64,000 bases of DNA, taken from the NCBI GenBank assembly GCA_900312665.1, contig ONZQ02000002.1, forward strand, positions 1,730,200 through 1,794,199, in the 5' to 3' direction. Made by a program: the position numbers and the translations under genes. Origin of the DNA: Cephalotrichum gorgonifer. Its lineage: Eukaryota; Ascomycota; Sordariomycetes; Microascales; Microascaceae. The notes under the pieces are model-generated. The model was not told where the DNA came from and made no database searches. It saw only the letters and a program-made list of their open reading frames with translations. Shown in pieces: positions 1-10,530 of this stretch (positions are counted from its first letter, which is position 1; each line of letters opens with the position of its first letter).

Positions 1-2046
1 GGTACATCCTCACCCTGGCCGACGCCAAGATTGTCGCGACCCAGACGAGCAAGCGGTTGGCAGAGCGCAGAGCGGAGGTCCGCCAGCAGAGGGAGGAGAT
101 CCTGAGACAGCGGGAGGCCGATCTCGCGGCGGGTAGAGAGCCTGAAGTCCCTGACCAGGACCTGCCGAACCCAGATGATGTCGATGAGCTGGATATCGAA
201 GTGCCTGGCTGGGAGGCCAAGGGTCAATGGGTCTTGACACTTGAGTTGATCGTTGGTATGCACGCCTGTCCTTAACTGTCTGTTGATGTTGAGCTACTTT
301 CTAACAGGGTCCCCAGACTTTATCAAGCTGTCGATCTACATGGCATTCTTCACCGTACTACTCATGTTCTACGGACTCCCCGTCCACATTATGAGAGATG
401 TTTACATAACCGCGAGCGCCTTCTTCAAGCGACTGTCCGCACTTCTCAAGTATAGGAGGGCGATACAAAGTATGAACAAGTTCTCCGATGCTACTGCTGA
501 GGATCTCACCAGAGAGGACACGTGCATCATCTGCCGAGAGGAGATGCGCCCCTGGGATCCGGCATCCAACCCGGGCGCCGTCGAGAGGACGCGGCCCAAG
601 AAGCTACCGTGTGGGCACATCCTCCACCTTGGATGCCTTAAGAGTTGGCTTGAGCGACAGCAAGTATGTCCGACGTGCCGGAATCCAGTCCTCGCCGAGG
701 GGACTTCCCCGGGCCAGAATAATCAGAACCGCCCTGCCAACCTGCCGGGTCAGGGGCAACAGCAGCCGCAACATGGGCAAGGGCAGGCACAGGCACAGGC
801 ACCACCACATCCGCAAGGGCCGAACGGCCAGGCCCCAGTCCAGCATAATAACGGACCCGGCCCGAATGATGGCGGCGCCCCGGCGGCGCAGCCAGGTCAT
901 AGAGCGTTCAACCTTGGTCCGTTTAGGCTGGAGTTTATCAGAGGTGACTTCCGAAATCATGACGTGCTAGACGACGTCTTGAATAGAGGCATGGGGGGCG
1001 TTGGTGGTGGTGCGGCCGGCGGTGCGGCCACACATGCGAATGGTACTCAGCCAGGCCCGGCTTCCATGTCGCGGGTCCTCTCGCCGGAGTTCAACCAGCT
1101 CGTGAACCGCGAGTTGGCGTCACTCCAAAGCCTCCAAAACATGCAGCACGAACTCCAGACAGCACATCTACTAGTTGCCGAGCTTACCAGGCTCCGGCAA
1201 CTACACCAGCAGATGGAGCAACTACACGGCTACCTTCCTGCGCACGGGCAACACCCCAGCACCCGACCAACCACTCCGTCGGCTCAAACTCCAACGACGC
1301 AGCAGCATATGCCTGTCCACGCGGCCGAACTCACGAGGCTCCGCCATCTACACCAGCCAATGGAGCAACACCCCACCACCCGGCCGACCACTCCTTCGGC
1401 TCAAATGCCTCTCCCCGGCCAACTTCCTCTTCCCGGACAAGTCCCCCGGGTCCAAACCCCACCGCCACACACCATCTCTCAATATGCGCCTTTCTCCTCC
1501 TTCCCAACCTACCCCTACCGGGGCAACAGCCTGACGAGGTACGCCGCACCCCCAAACACGACGGCTATCCCCTCCGGCAGCACCGAGCTACCCGACGGCG
1601 TCGTCCTGCCGCCCGGGTGGTCCCTATTACCCCTTAACCGCATGGATACGAACCCGGCAACGGCCGGCACCCCTCCGCCCCAGCCGACCGAGACGTCCCC
1701 CACCGTGATGGCGCGCAGGGGCGCATCCAGCAGCCAGGAGCAGGGCGCCGCTTCGGCCTCGACCGGGGAGAGGGAACGTAGAACCGAGGAGGAAACCCCC
1801 GTTCTAGCGCCGAACCCTGTCCTCCCCGTATGGGGCGGCTCCTCGCAGCTTTTCTCACAGGGTCTCTCCGGTAGCCATACGCCAGATGTCGTCCAGCCCC
1901 CTTCCCCCCCCAAGAGAAGGGAGGAAGGGGAGGGCGATGGTGAGGGAAGTGGCGAGAATGGGAGCGGGAGTGAAAGGCCGGAGGAAGAAGGCAAGGGGAA
2001 AGGGAAAGCGGTTACCCTCGAGGAGGCGGACGAGGAGGAGGAGTGA
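1..2046 (+). CDS. HRD1: HRD1/synoviolin-type ERAD E3 ubiquitin ligase, 5' truncated by window edge
   Basis: Exons 3-255 (incomplete 5') and 317-2046; about 660 C-terminal residues are visible. HRD1 is the ER-membrane RING ligase that ubiquitinates misfolded proteins during ER-associated degradation. The first exon and the start of the second hold the last membrane segments (LELIV|DFIKLSIYMAFFTVLLMFYGLP). An RRAIQSMNKFSDAT linker and a RING-H2 domain follow, starting at base 523 (CIIC...CGHILHLGCL..WLERQQVCPTC). The remaining ~440 residues are a Gln/Pro/Thr-rich cytosolic tail with an internal duplication and an acidic end. The intron is 256-316. An upstream acceptor at 307 is also in frame and would insert three residues; the downstream one gives the DFIKL usual for the family. 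The TGA at 2044 is followed by a T-run at about 2083-2098. The N-terminal membrane spans lie outside the window. Confidence 0.93.
1177..1410 (+). repeat. Internal tandem repeat in the HRD1 tail
   Basis: A unit starting AELTRLRQLHQQMEQ (base 1177) recurs 147 bases later as AELTRLRHLHQPMEQ (base 1324). Both copies run on into a TRPTTPSAQ segment. The period is 49 codons and the second copy is shorter. Confidence 0.8.
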
Positions 2047-2701
2047 GGTGAGGAGTAGAGAGCGGGTTTATGGTGGCTATCGTTTTTTTTTTTTTTTTAC
2101 GTAGTATGGTAGCTAGAGTGCTGAGGCTTTGCTGCGTTGAGCGGGGGCGGGCGGGAAGAGCGTATATGTACTCTACAACAGCAGCAGCACCAGGTTAGGG
2201 CAGGGCGTTCGGGCATGTTAACCTATGTTCTATTAAACAACGGAGACGTTTTCTTTCTTTATTCTGTGCGACATTTCTACATGGCCTACTGGTCTTCCTT
2301 AGAGAGCGCTTTCCTTTTCCTATTTCCCCCCTTCCTAGTTTGGCCGTCTTGACAGTTCCCCGCCTACTATCCTGTCTCAGTCCCCTTCTACCTATAAACC
2401 CCCACAGCGAGACTTCAACCTCTCTACGTCTTCATCCGCCGTCTATATACTAGGAAGAGGGTGCTTTAGGTGAGGGCGGAGTGTCTGCAAAGGCTTAATA
2501 AATACTCACGATATGGAACATCCCAAAGGTAGCATGCCCGTCAAGACGTACAAGTACAGGGCACTCTTTCCTATCATTACTATTAACGCACCCAACAAAG
2601 GATATCAATCTTCCCTTCCCTTTCTCTTCTCTTCCTTTCCACCAGCCACTCCACTCCTGTCTCCCGTCTCCGCCCCTACTCCTAGGCTAAATATCCAAAC
2701 C
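2047..2701. other. Convergent intergenic region HRD1 / glycogenin
   Basis: The space between two convergent stop codons; it should hold both 3' UTRs. It contains a T-run near 2083-2098 and pyrimidine-rich stretches. No supported gene was seen. Confidence 0.7.
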
Positions 2702-5700
2702 TCACTCACTTAACACCCGTCCCTCCATGTTGGGATGCCCCGTATTCCTCTTTACTGACGGAACCCTCCCCTCTGTGCCAATAGACGAAGCCGCCTCGTC
2801 GAGGCTCCCCACGGGATCAGCAGCCTGTTTCTTCAGAGGGACGGGTGCAACGAGGGGTGTCTCCACCTTCCCTACTTCTTCCCTCGCACTCCGAGCGCCC
2901 AAACCCCTGCCGCCCCTCGCTTCACTGTCCCTTCTCATCCCGGAATCGCCCTCAGCCCTACTACGACCCCACTTCCCCGCCTCCCCTGACAACCCCTCCG
3001 AGCTTTTTACCATCTCCCTGGCTGGTACACCCTCCACCTCCTCCGACAACCTCCGCAGAAGTGCCTCTGGGTCAGCAGCCAGTTTCGCCAGCCGCTCCAC
3101 AGGATTCTTGTGGTACCATAGCACGTTAGCCAGGTCGCAAAGACAGTCGCGGGGCCCCCATCGCCGTCCATGCACACATACCCATTCGCTCTGCCGCGGG
3201 ACGCCCTCTGCCTCTTGGAGTGGCCCCGGCGGTTGCGGCGGCGATGTCTCGTCTTCCTCCTCCCCCTCCCCCTCCTCTCCTTCCTCCGCGTAGCGTACGT
3301 TCCTCCACGGGTACCGCGGCGTCGACGGCAGGGACGGCGTCACAGGTAGGCTCGGGCGGTCATGGACGCTAGGGAAGTCCGTGATCTTGAAGAATTCTCG
3401 TCTGGGACGGCGGGTGGACAGGGGTACGGGGCCGTCTCTCAGATGGATGGGCTCCCGGTCGGACGTCCTGCCCGATTGCAGAATGTCTTGCCTGCGCACA
3501 CCGCCGAGGCCCGTCTGGTCAATGACCCGCTCTATGTACCTATGAATCCCGGGCACATCGTCCCACGCGTTCGTGGCGGTCGGAGAGCTCCAATAGTCGG
3601 ACATCGGGGGGGGGCCTTCTTCCAGGGGCTCCGGTGAAGCGGGGGATGCCAGCGACTGGGACGGAGATGATACGTCGGCTTCAGGCTCTAGTGAGGGAGA
3701 TTCGGTGGGAGGTATGTCGATCTCTTCGACCTCATCAAAGAACGCAACGCCCCGCTCGTCTGCAGTGGGAGTTGAAGGCCCGGTGGGCTCGGCGCCAAAC
3801 CGAGGTGGACTAATCACCCGCTCAAAAACAGGCTCATCTAAAGTGGGAGTCGAAGGGCCGGCGGGCTCGCCGCCAAACCGAGGCGGACTAATCAACCGCT
3901 CAAGACCCGGCTTTGGCGCCGCCTCCGGCTTCATTAATATCGGTGCGATATATTCTGGGGCAAACACTCGTGTTGGCGGCGACCGACGACCTTCCCACGG
4001 GAATATGGGCTTTGGGGTTTGCAATAGTGCCGGGCGCTCCTCGGGGACGGCGTACCACATATCCCTCGGGGGACTGGGATACCGTTCGGGTGCGATAAAA
4101 TGGGCCGAGTCTTCAGACATCTCATATTTCGTCTCGGGGAAATCCGGTGCCTCTGGCTTAGAGTTTGCCGGAGGAGCTTGCCTAGAAGTGTGTTAGCGGG
4201 TAGGCCCCGGGCACATATATATATACCACTGGGAAAACCTGCAACTCACTTTGAGCCGTCCCACACAGGGGCCATTGGTGGCGGGGGCGGGCGTTCCGGT
4301 TGACTACTTGGCTGCGGCTCTGGCTGTATACCACTATCTCTCGTTTGATCATCGTGGTGGGATATGGTTCGCGGGGGGTCATGGGCTTCCTCAGGAGGCG
4401 GGGGAGGAGGATGATATCCACTGTCATCCTGTCGGCCGATGTAACGGTGCTCATGGCCCTGATAGGAAGGATGTTGCTGCTCCTGGTAGTAGCTACTTTC
4501 AATTTCCGGCGCCGCGCCGGCGGGTGGTTTGAATTCTCCCTTGACGAAGTACTGCACAAGCTGCGAGTTTTGTTCGGGCACCGGGGCGGAGTCCTAGTGC
4601 GAGGGTTAGACTATACACCACCAAAGTGGAAGGGGAAGAATGTGCATCCATTGGAGACACGATGGATGACGCTGGGCGCATACCTGCTCGCCCTGCCCGT
4701 AGTGTCGATCGTAAACATTCCACCACGCCGTCGTCATGGTCTCATGGGGGGATGACTCTTGGGTGTCATTAATATTACTAGAAGTTGGTGGGGTATCCGC
4801 CGGGCGTCCTTGGAACCAGGGCTTCTGAGCGCCGATGAAGTGCACCATATTAATGTTAGACTGGAAATGCTTGTACGCCGGGATATACTGGTAGTGGGCA
4901 GAAGGGGTGACGTTGTAGGTGAAGCTGATGCGGTTGTAGTTGCTGCCGAAGTGCATGTTGAGTAGGCCCTGGTCGGCGCCGTCGAAGGACACGCCCTCCT
5001 CCGCCAAGGCGAGCAGGCTGGCATACTCGTCGAGGTCGGGCTTGAGTACCATGACGCCGGAGTTGAAGATGTCGGGCCACCCGATGTCCGGGGCGGCGGA
5101 GAACGGCGCGTCGATATCGAAGAGCTCATCGGGTGCACGGTAGGCGACCACATCGGCGTCAATGTAGACGATCTTGGAGAACTGTGTCTGTTTCCAGAGG
5201 GCGATTTTGGTGAAAGCCGAGTGTAAATCGACGCGGTTCATGAGTTCGAGGTTCTGGGGGCGGGAGGTTTGTATTCGGGGCACGGGGATGACATGGTGGT
5301 ACACGGTCTGAAGTGATGAGGCGTCGGGTCAGCAACCAGAGCAACACTTCACGAGGCGGGGGGGGGGGGGCACCATTCGCGAGTGAAGCGGGTTTGCGAC
5401 GCATGGACGAACCTGGAGTTGGGCGATGGCCTCGCGAGATACTGTGTCCTCAGTAACGAGGACGGCGAGCTTCTTAGTGGTCCCATTGTCGAGCAGCGAG
5501 TGGGCAAGAACAAGGGCACCTATGGGAATGAGGCAGGGCCGTTAGAGGCTATCTCTGGAGCGTGTTTGAAGCCATGCGGAATGGATCTCGTGGTTCATTT
5601 ACCTGGGAGGTAGGTATCGCTCAGGAGCAGCTAAATGAGAAACAGCAGCAAGAAGCCGGATTCATCAGTCAAATGCTATCCACAGCTGGGCGTGGCGGGA

Positions 5701-5955
5701 TTGGGGAGCTTTGTTTTTTGTCTGGATGACGTAGCTTGGCATATGAACACTTCAGCCACAGTGCTGGGGGAGCTAAACTATTGGCATAAGAGGAGATAAC
5801 CAAGCGCGAGATGCTAGTGGCTACCACTGACAGCAGATGCAGCGAGAATGTAAACAGACCCGCTGGTTGAGGAGCCGAGGAGCGCGAAAGATGGAAAGGC
5901 GGGGGGAGGCATGACGAACCGTTGCGTAAACCTCGTCATCTCGGTCTGTAGCCAT
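2702..5955 (-). CDS. Glycogenin, self-glucosylating glycogen initiator (GT8)
   Basis: Six exons on the complement: 5955-5920, 5630-5603, 5519-5413, 5307-4684, 4593-4250, 4181-2702; 872 residues. Glycogenin glucosylates itself and then primes glycogen synthase. The joined N terminus reads MATDRDDEVYAT / LLLSDTYLPG / ALVLAHSLLDNG, the usual GT8 start. The metal-binding DxD is D107-A-D109 (YIDADV). DQGLLN is near residue 169, and SAHYQYIPAY near 193-202 is the likely acceptor-tyrosine region. The ~600-residue tail is Pro/Ser-rich and holds a doubled ISPPRFG..PAGPSTPT unit. It ends with WYHKNPVERLAKL, resembling the WxxxPxERLxxL glycogen-synthase-binding motif. Exon 2 is only 28 bp and intron 1 is 289 bp. 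Splicing rests on frame and family match, and the total is exactly 873 codons. Confidence 0.92.
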
Positions 5956-8561
5956 GGCGATTCATGAATTTCTTTGTGGGCGTGTTGATTTAACGACACC
6001 GCGCGGAGAAAGAAAGAGGGGAAAGGGGGGAAGGAGAGGGGGACTTTACGAAGCTCAAGCTGCTTGCCAATTTGGGAAATTATTGGCAAGAGAGAGCCCA
6101 CGACATTGGAGGGTCCGTCGACCACAACTGAGTCAATTAAGTCCAGGGTCTCTGTAGAAAAGAAGGAGACGCGGAAAGCCTGATGGCGAGAGTGAGGGGC
6201 GGGCGGCAAGGTGAAGGAAGGACGAGGGGAAGGGAAGGTGACGCCGGTGTCATATCATTGTTGATTTGCTCGGGTGTGTGCGAGTTCTTTGAGCTCGGGT
6301 ACGGTACCTGGTCCTTGTGCTAGTCCAGGAGACGGAGGTGGCGGGCCGGATATATTCAGACCTACTTAGGGGAGGGTGATATGGCGGATTTGAGGGGTTT
6401 CAAGCCGAAAGAAGCAGCGACCTAGCTGAGACTGGGAGATTACAGTCTCGACTTCTATTGCCTTACCTATGTACGCAGCATAAGCGCTATAAGAAGCAAA
6501 GCGAATAGGAAGATGAAAACTTGCAACCCTTGGAGGAAAGATTTGGTCGAAGAAGATAAAAAGAAGACTTCAAAATCCCCGGGCGTGCTCTGAGTCGGAT
6601 CCACTACCACATACACGCTAACCACGTCATGAGAAAATAAAAACAAAAGGATGAGGTTGCAGCTTCAAATGACACTTCGTGAGCAATGAGACGACTGGGC
6701 ACTTTACCTACGAGTATTACGAGTAATCTGTAAGGTGCAGCAGATGCAGACAGTACGTAGTACTGCTCACTTGTAGTATGGGCCTGGGCCTGTATGTAGG
6801 CTGTACTCCCAAAGCAGGGCTCCGAAGGAAATGGCTGGCGTTCCCTGGCTTTTTTTTTCTTTTTAGTTCTGGGTACGATGCTGACCTGACCTGTACAAGT
6901 GTGTGTTATAGTCAAGCTTTACATGTAAATCCATTCGCGAGATGAGGGACCTGGAGGATGTTGTATCGCCACACCAACACCACCCTGGCAGGCCCGTATA
7001 TGTTACTCCCACATACCTGATAAATATTTAGCTCCAATGATTTATATCCCCCCTTTACCTTTTAATTACGTGTTGCTTGTGATTCAATTTTGGTTGATAA
7101 TGGTCGGGGACTATCTTTTGAGCTTCAGCTTAAGATGACCTCAGTTGATCAGGGCTCTGCGCTCTTGGACACAAGTCCCTGAAGAGAGCTGCCGAAGATG
7201 GAACGACGCGAGCGTAAGTGCGACCGCTCTGTCCGCTCGCTCACGATATCATGCGCCTACCCTCCCTTACTGCCTCTAGTCGCAGCGACCATCGACCATG
7301 TAAGGGCGTGTTGGGTGAGGCCCGTAACACGTCGACGCGGCGCTCTGGATGTGCTGCGACGGTGGAGTGTGGAAGATGGAGTGCAGCCAACCGGGTTTTC
7401 GTCTCAACAGGACCTTGGTACCTGTAGCGCTGTTGGCACAGCAGACGCGGTGTTGGCTTTGCTCGTACTCGCGTGGGCATACAGGAGAAGAGGGAGGAGA
7501 CGAAGGGATACTTGGGGCTGATTGAGGTGTCGCGCTTGAACTGCTGTTCTCGAGTCTTGGAGATGTGGTGGATACGGCGCTTGACGGAGGAGCCGGCGTC
7601 TACGGCAGACCGAGGAATACGATGGGGCTAGACAGAGGTGCCTGGCCGCCCTGCTTTGATGGAATGTCATCCTCTTAGTGCGATATGCTGTCTGTCTTAC
7701 CTTAGTATACAGCTTGCAGAAGAAACACGCACGGCGGTGGTACCCCCAAGACCCTCAAAATAAGACCCCTAGGTCGCATCCAGCGTCACCAACATCCGTC
7801 CCATCCGAATTCATGCGGCCGAGCCTCGGTTGATGTATACCCGCAAAAAAAAACCTCTAGAATATTCCCTGGTCTACGGTATCGAGACAAATAGAAGGGA
7901 TCGGCTTGCAAACTATGAGTACTCGTCGTGTACTACCTTGTTAGATACCCCGTTATATTCGTCCATACATATCCTACAGTGCCTCGTGAGGTGGGATGGT
8001 GTTGCAGTGCACTGTGATGATGGATGAATGGTCACCTCTTAAACTCCTGTTGCCTCCAGGCTCCGACAACTGCTTGTAGCAACTTGGTCAGTGCCCCACT
8101 TTTCCCGTCAGTTGTTACATCATCGCCCCAGAAAGATCCAACATCGCTCCTAGCTTTCCCCTGATTTGGCAATCGGCTGACGAGGACTTGCTTCAGCTTT
8201 CCTCCCCCCAATCTCACCCTCCTCCCCTCCTCTTTTCCTGTGTGGTTATAATTCGTCCGTCTGCAAGCATTGCCACGCCGGCTCTCTATTTGTATCGGTG
8301 GACCGCTGGCGCAGCGATGCACATCTTTCTTCCGCCTCCGTTTCCTTTTCTGTCCTCTCGCCATCGTTGACAAGGTCAGCTACCACCCCCGCGCTCTTCG
8401 TGTGTATCTCGCGGCAACAACCCTAGCTCGGGACCAAAGAACAAAAAGTATCACCATTTGATCCCGGGATCCTATTGACACAACTGGCCCATCCGGGGCG
8501 CCCCCGTTGCCTGCGAGAATTCTGTTGCCCTCAACACCCATTCGCACACCTGCAACCACCC
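5956..8561. other. Divergent intergenic/promoter region, glycogenin and sterol acyltransferase
   Basis: Shared 2.6-kb upstream region of two divergent genes. TGAGTCA (AP-1/Gcn4-like) lies at 6129-6135, about 175 bp upstream of the glycogenin ATG. A pyrimidine-rich sense-strand tract at about 8200-8240 precedes the acyltransferase. The short open frames at 6604-6915 and 7198-7670 have no recognisable domain and overlap on both strands. No gene is supported. Confidence 0.6.
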
Positions 8562-10530
8562 ATGATGGCCACGACCGCCGCCGATTGGGCCGCGCCGCGG
8601 GACCCTAGCCTCCTACATCCGCGGCAGCGCAAGCCCCATCGCGGGGTTTCCAACGGAGGCGCCGGAGCGAAGCCGGCCCGCGATAGGCTACGGGACTCGC
8701 CCGAGATAACCTCCTCCTCTGAGCCCCCTAGGTACAGCGCCCCGTCTCCTAGCCCCGAGCTTCCACGGCCCGGCTGGCCACCCTCCCTCTCATCCTCGAC
8801 CATGATGCTAACCCCTGCGCGTCTGACTAGCGGCACCTCGACTCCCATCCCCCAAGACGCCCCCCCTTCGGACCACTCCCTATTCTCGGCCCGCAAGGCC
8901 GTCCGCGCCGAGCAGCGCCTCCTGCGCCGCCGCATCTTCCCCACCGTGGATTTCACGTCGCGCGTATCGCACTTCGATCCCAACTCTGACTACACCGACT
9001 TCCACGGCTTCTATACGCTCTTCTGGATCGGACTCTGCATCCTCGCCATCACCACTATGCTCCGGAATATCCGGGACACCGGGTCCCCCATGCGCGTGCA
9101 GATCTGGGCCCTCTTCACCGAGAAGCTCGGCCAGCTCGCTCTTGCCGACCTCCTCATGGTCGCCACCACAGCTGCCGACCTACCCATGCAGCGGCTCTTC
9201 CGCTCCGTGAGGCCGCGGTCCGCGTGGCGTTGGTCGCGCGCCGGGGTCGCGGTCCAGAGCTTATACCAGGCAGTCTGGCTCTCCGCCTGGGTCGCCGTCC
9301 CATTCCTGTTCGACTGGACGTGGACTGCGCAGGTCTTCTTCCTGCTGCATACCATGACGCTGCTGATGAAGATGCACTCGTACGCCTTCTACAACGGCCA
9401 CCTAAGCGAGACGGAGAGACGCCTTCGCGAGCTCGACAACCCCAAGACGGCATCCAAGGCTCCCGCGTACCAATACCCCACCCCAGAGGACCCGGATGTC
9501 GTCAGGGTAACGAGCCCCAAGCGTTCCGAGTTCCCACGGGAGAGGACGAGCCCGAAGCAGGAGATTGTGGGCCCCGATGGGCCCGTAGGGGACCACCACG
9601 ACTCGGCGGCCGACCATGGCGCGCCCGGGACCGATGAGGAGGTCGAGAACCTGAGGGAGGATCTCGCGCGCGAGCTCACGAGCCCCATGGGGAACGTGAC
9701 GTACCCACGCAATCTCTCGTGGTCCAACTATCTCGACTTCCTCCTCTGCCCCACCCTCTGCTACGAACTTGAGTACCCCCGCACGCCCTCTATAGACTGG
9801 ACCGCACTCTTCTGGAAGATCGTGGCCACCTTCGTTTGCATCTTCCTCCTCACCGTCGTATCAGAGGAGTTCATCCTCCCCGTCCTCAGCGATGCCTCGT
9901 CGCTCCTGAACCCGGCTGACCCGGCGCTCGCGCCCTCCACGTCGGAAACGCTCCTTGTCCTTGCCGAGACGGTATCTTGGCTCCTCTTCCCTTTCACCGT
10001 GACCTTCCTCCTCGTGTTCCTCGTCATCTTTGAGTATGTCCTCGGCTCCTTCGCGGAGATCACGCGCTTCGCCGACCGTCACTTCTACTCGGACTGGTGG
10101 AACTCGACGGATTGGATGGAGTTCTCACGCGAGTGGAATGTCCCTGTCTACTCCTTCCTCCGTCGCCACGTCTACTCAGCCTCACGGGAGAGGATGGGCC
10201 GCAGCATGGCCACCATCATGACGTTTCTCATCTCGGCCGTGGGCCACGAGATCGTCATGGCATGCATAACGAAGAAGATTAGGGGGTACGGGTTCGTATG
10301 TCAGATGCTGCAGTTGCCGATCGTCGTGCTACAAAGGACGAAATGGGTCAGGGGGAGGGAGACGATGAATAACGCCATGTTTTGGTGCTCGATGATTCTG
10401 GGGTTGAGTACGGTAGGCTACTCCCATTCCTACTTCGCCTGCCACTTTTTCCATCCCCCCGCCTCCGTTTCTTTTGACAGGACCGCATTAACGTTTCTAC
10501 CAGATCTGCTCTCTATACGTACTCGTTTAA
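8562..10530 (+). CDS. Sterol/acyl-CoA O-acyltransferase (ACAT/ARE, MBOAT family)
   Basis: Exons 8562-10412 and 10504-10530; 625 residues. It is an ER multi-pass enzyme that esterifies sterols with fatty acyl-CoA for storage in lipid droplets. The N terminus (~130 residues) is Pro/Ser-rich and cytosolic. Several hydrophobic spans follow, then the ACAT signature PTLCYELEYPRT, the FYSDWWN active-site motif at 508-514 and the conserved MBOAT histidine H562 in SAVGHEIVM. The unspliced frame runs on to 10550 with unrelated sequence. Using the CAG at 10501-10503 as acceptor gives a 9-codon last exon encoding ICSLYVLV, which matches the family's hydrophobic C terminus. The start was set at the first of two adjacent ATGs (8562), because upstream in-frame codons lack an ATG close to the family start. 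A diacylglycerol acyltransferase is less likely given FYxDWWN and ARE-like length. Confidence 0.9.
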
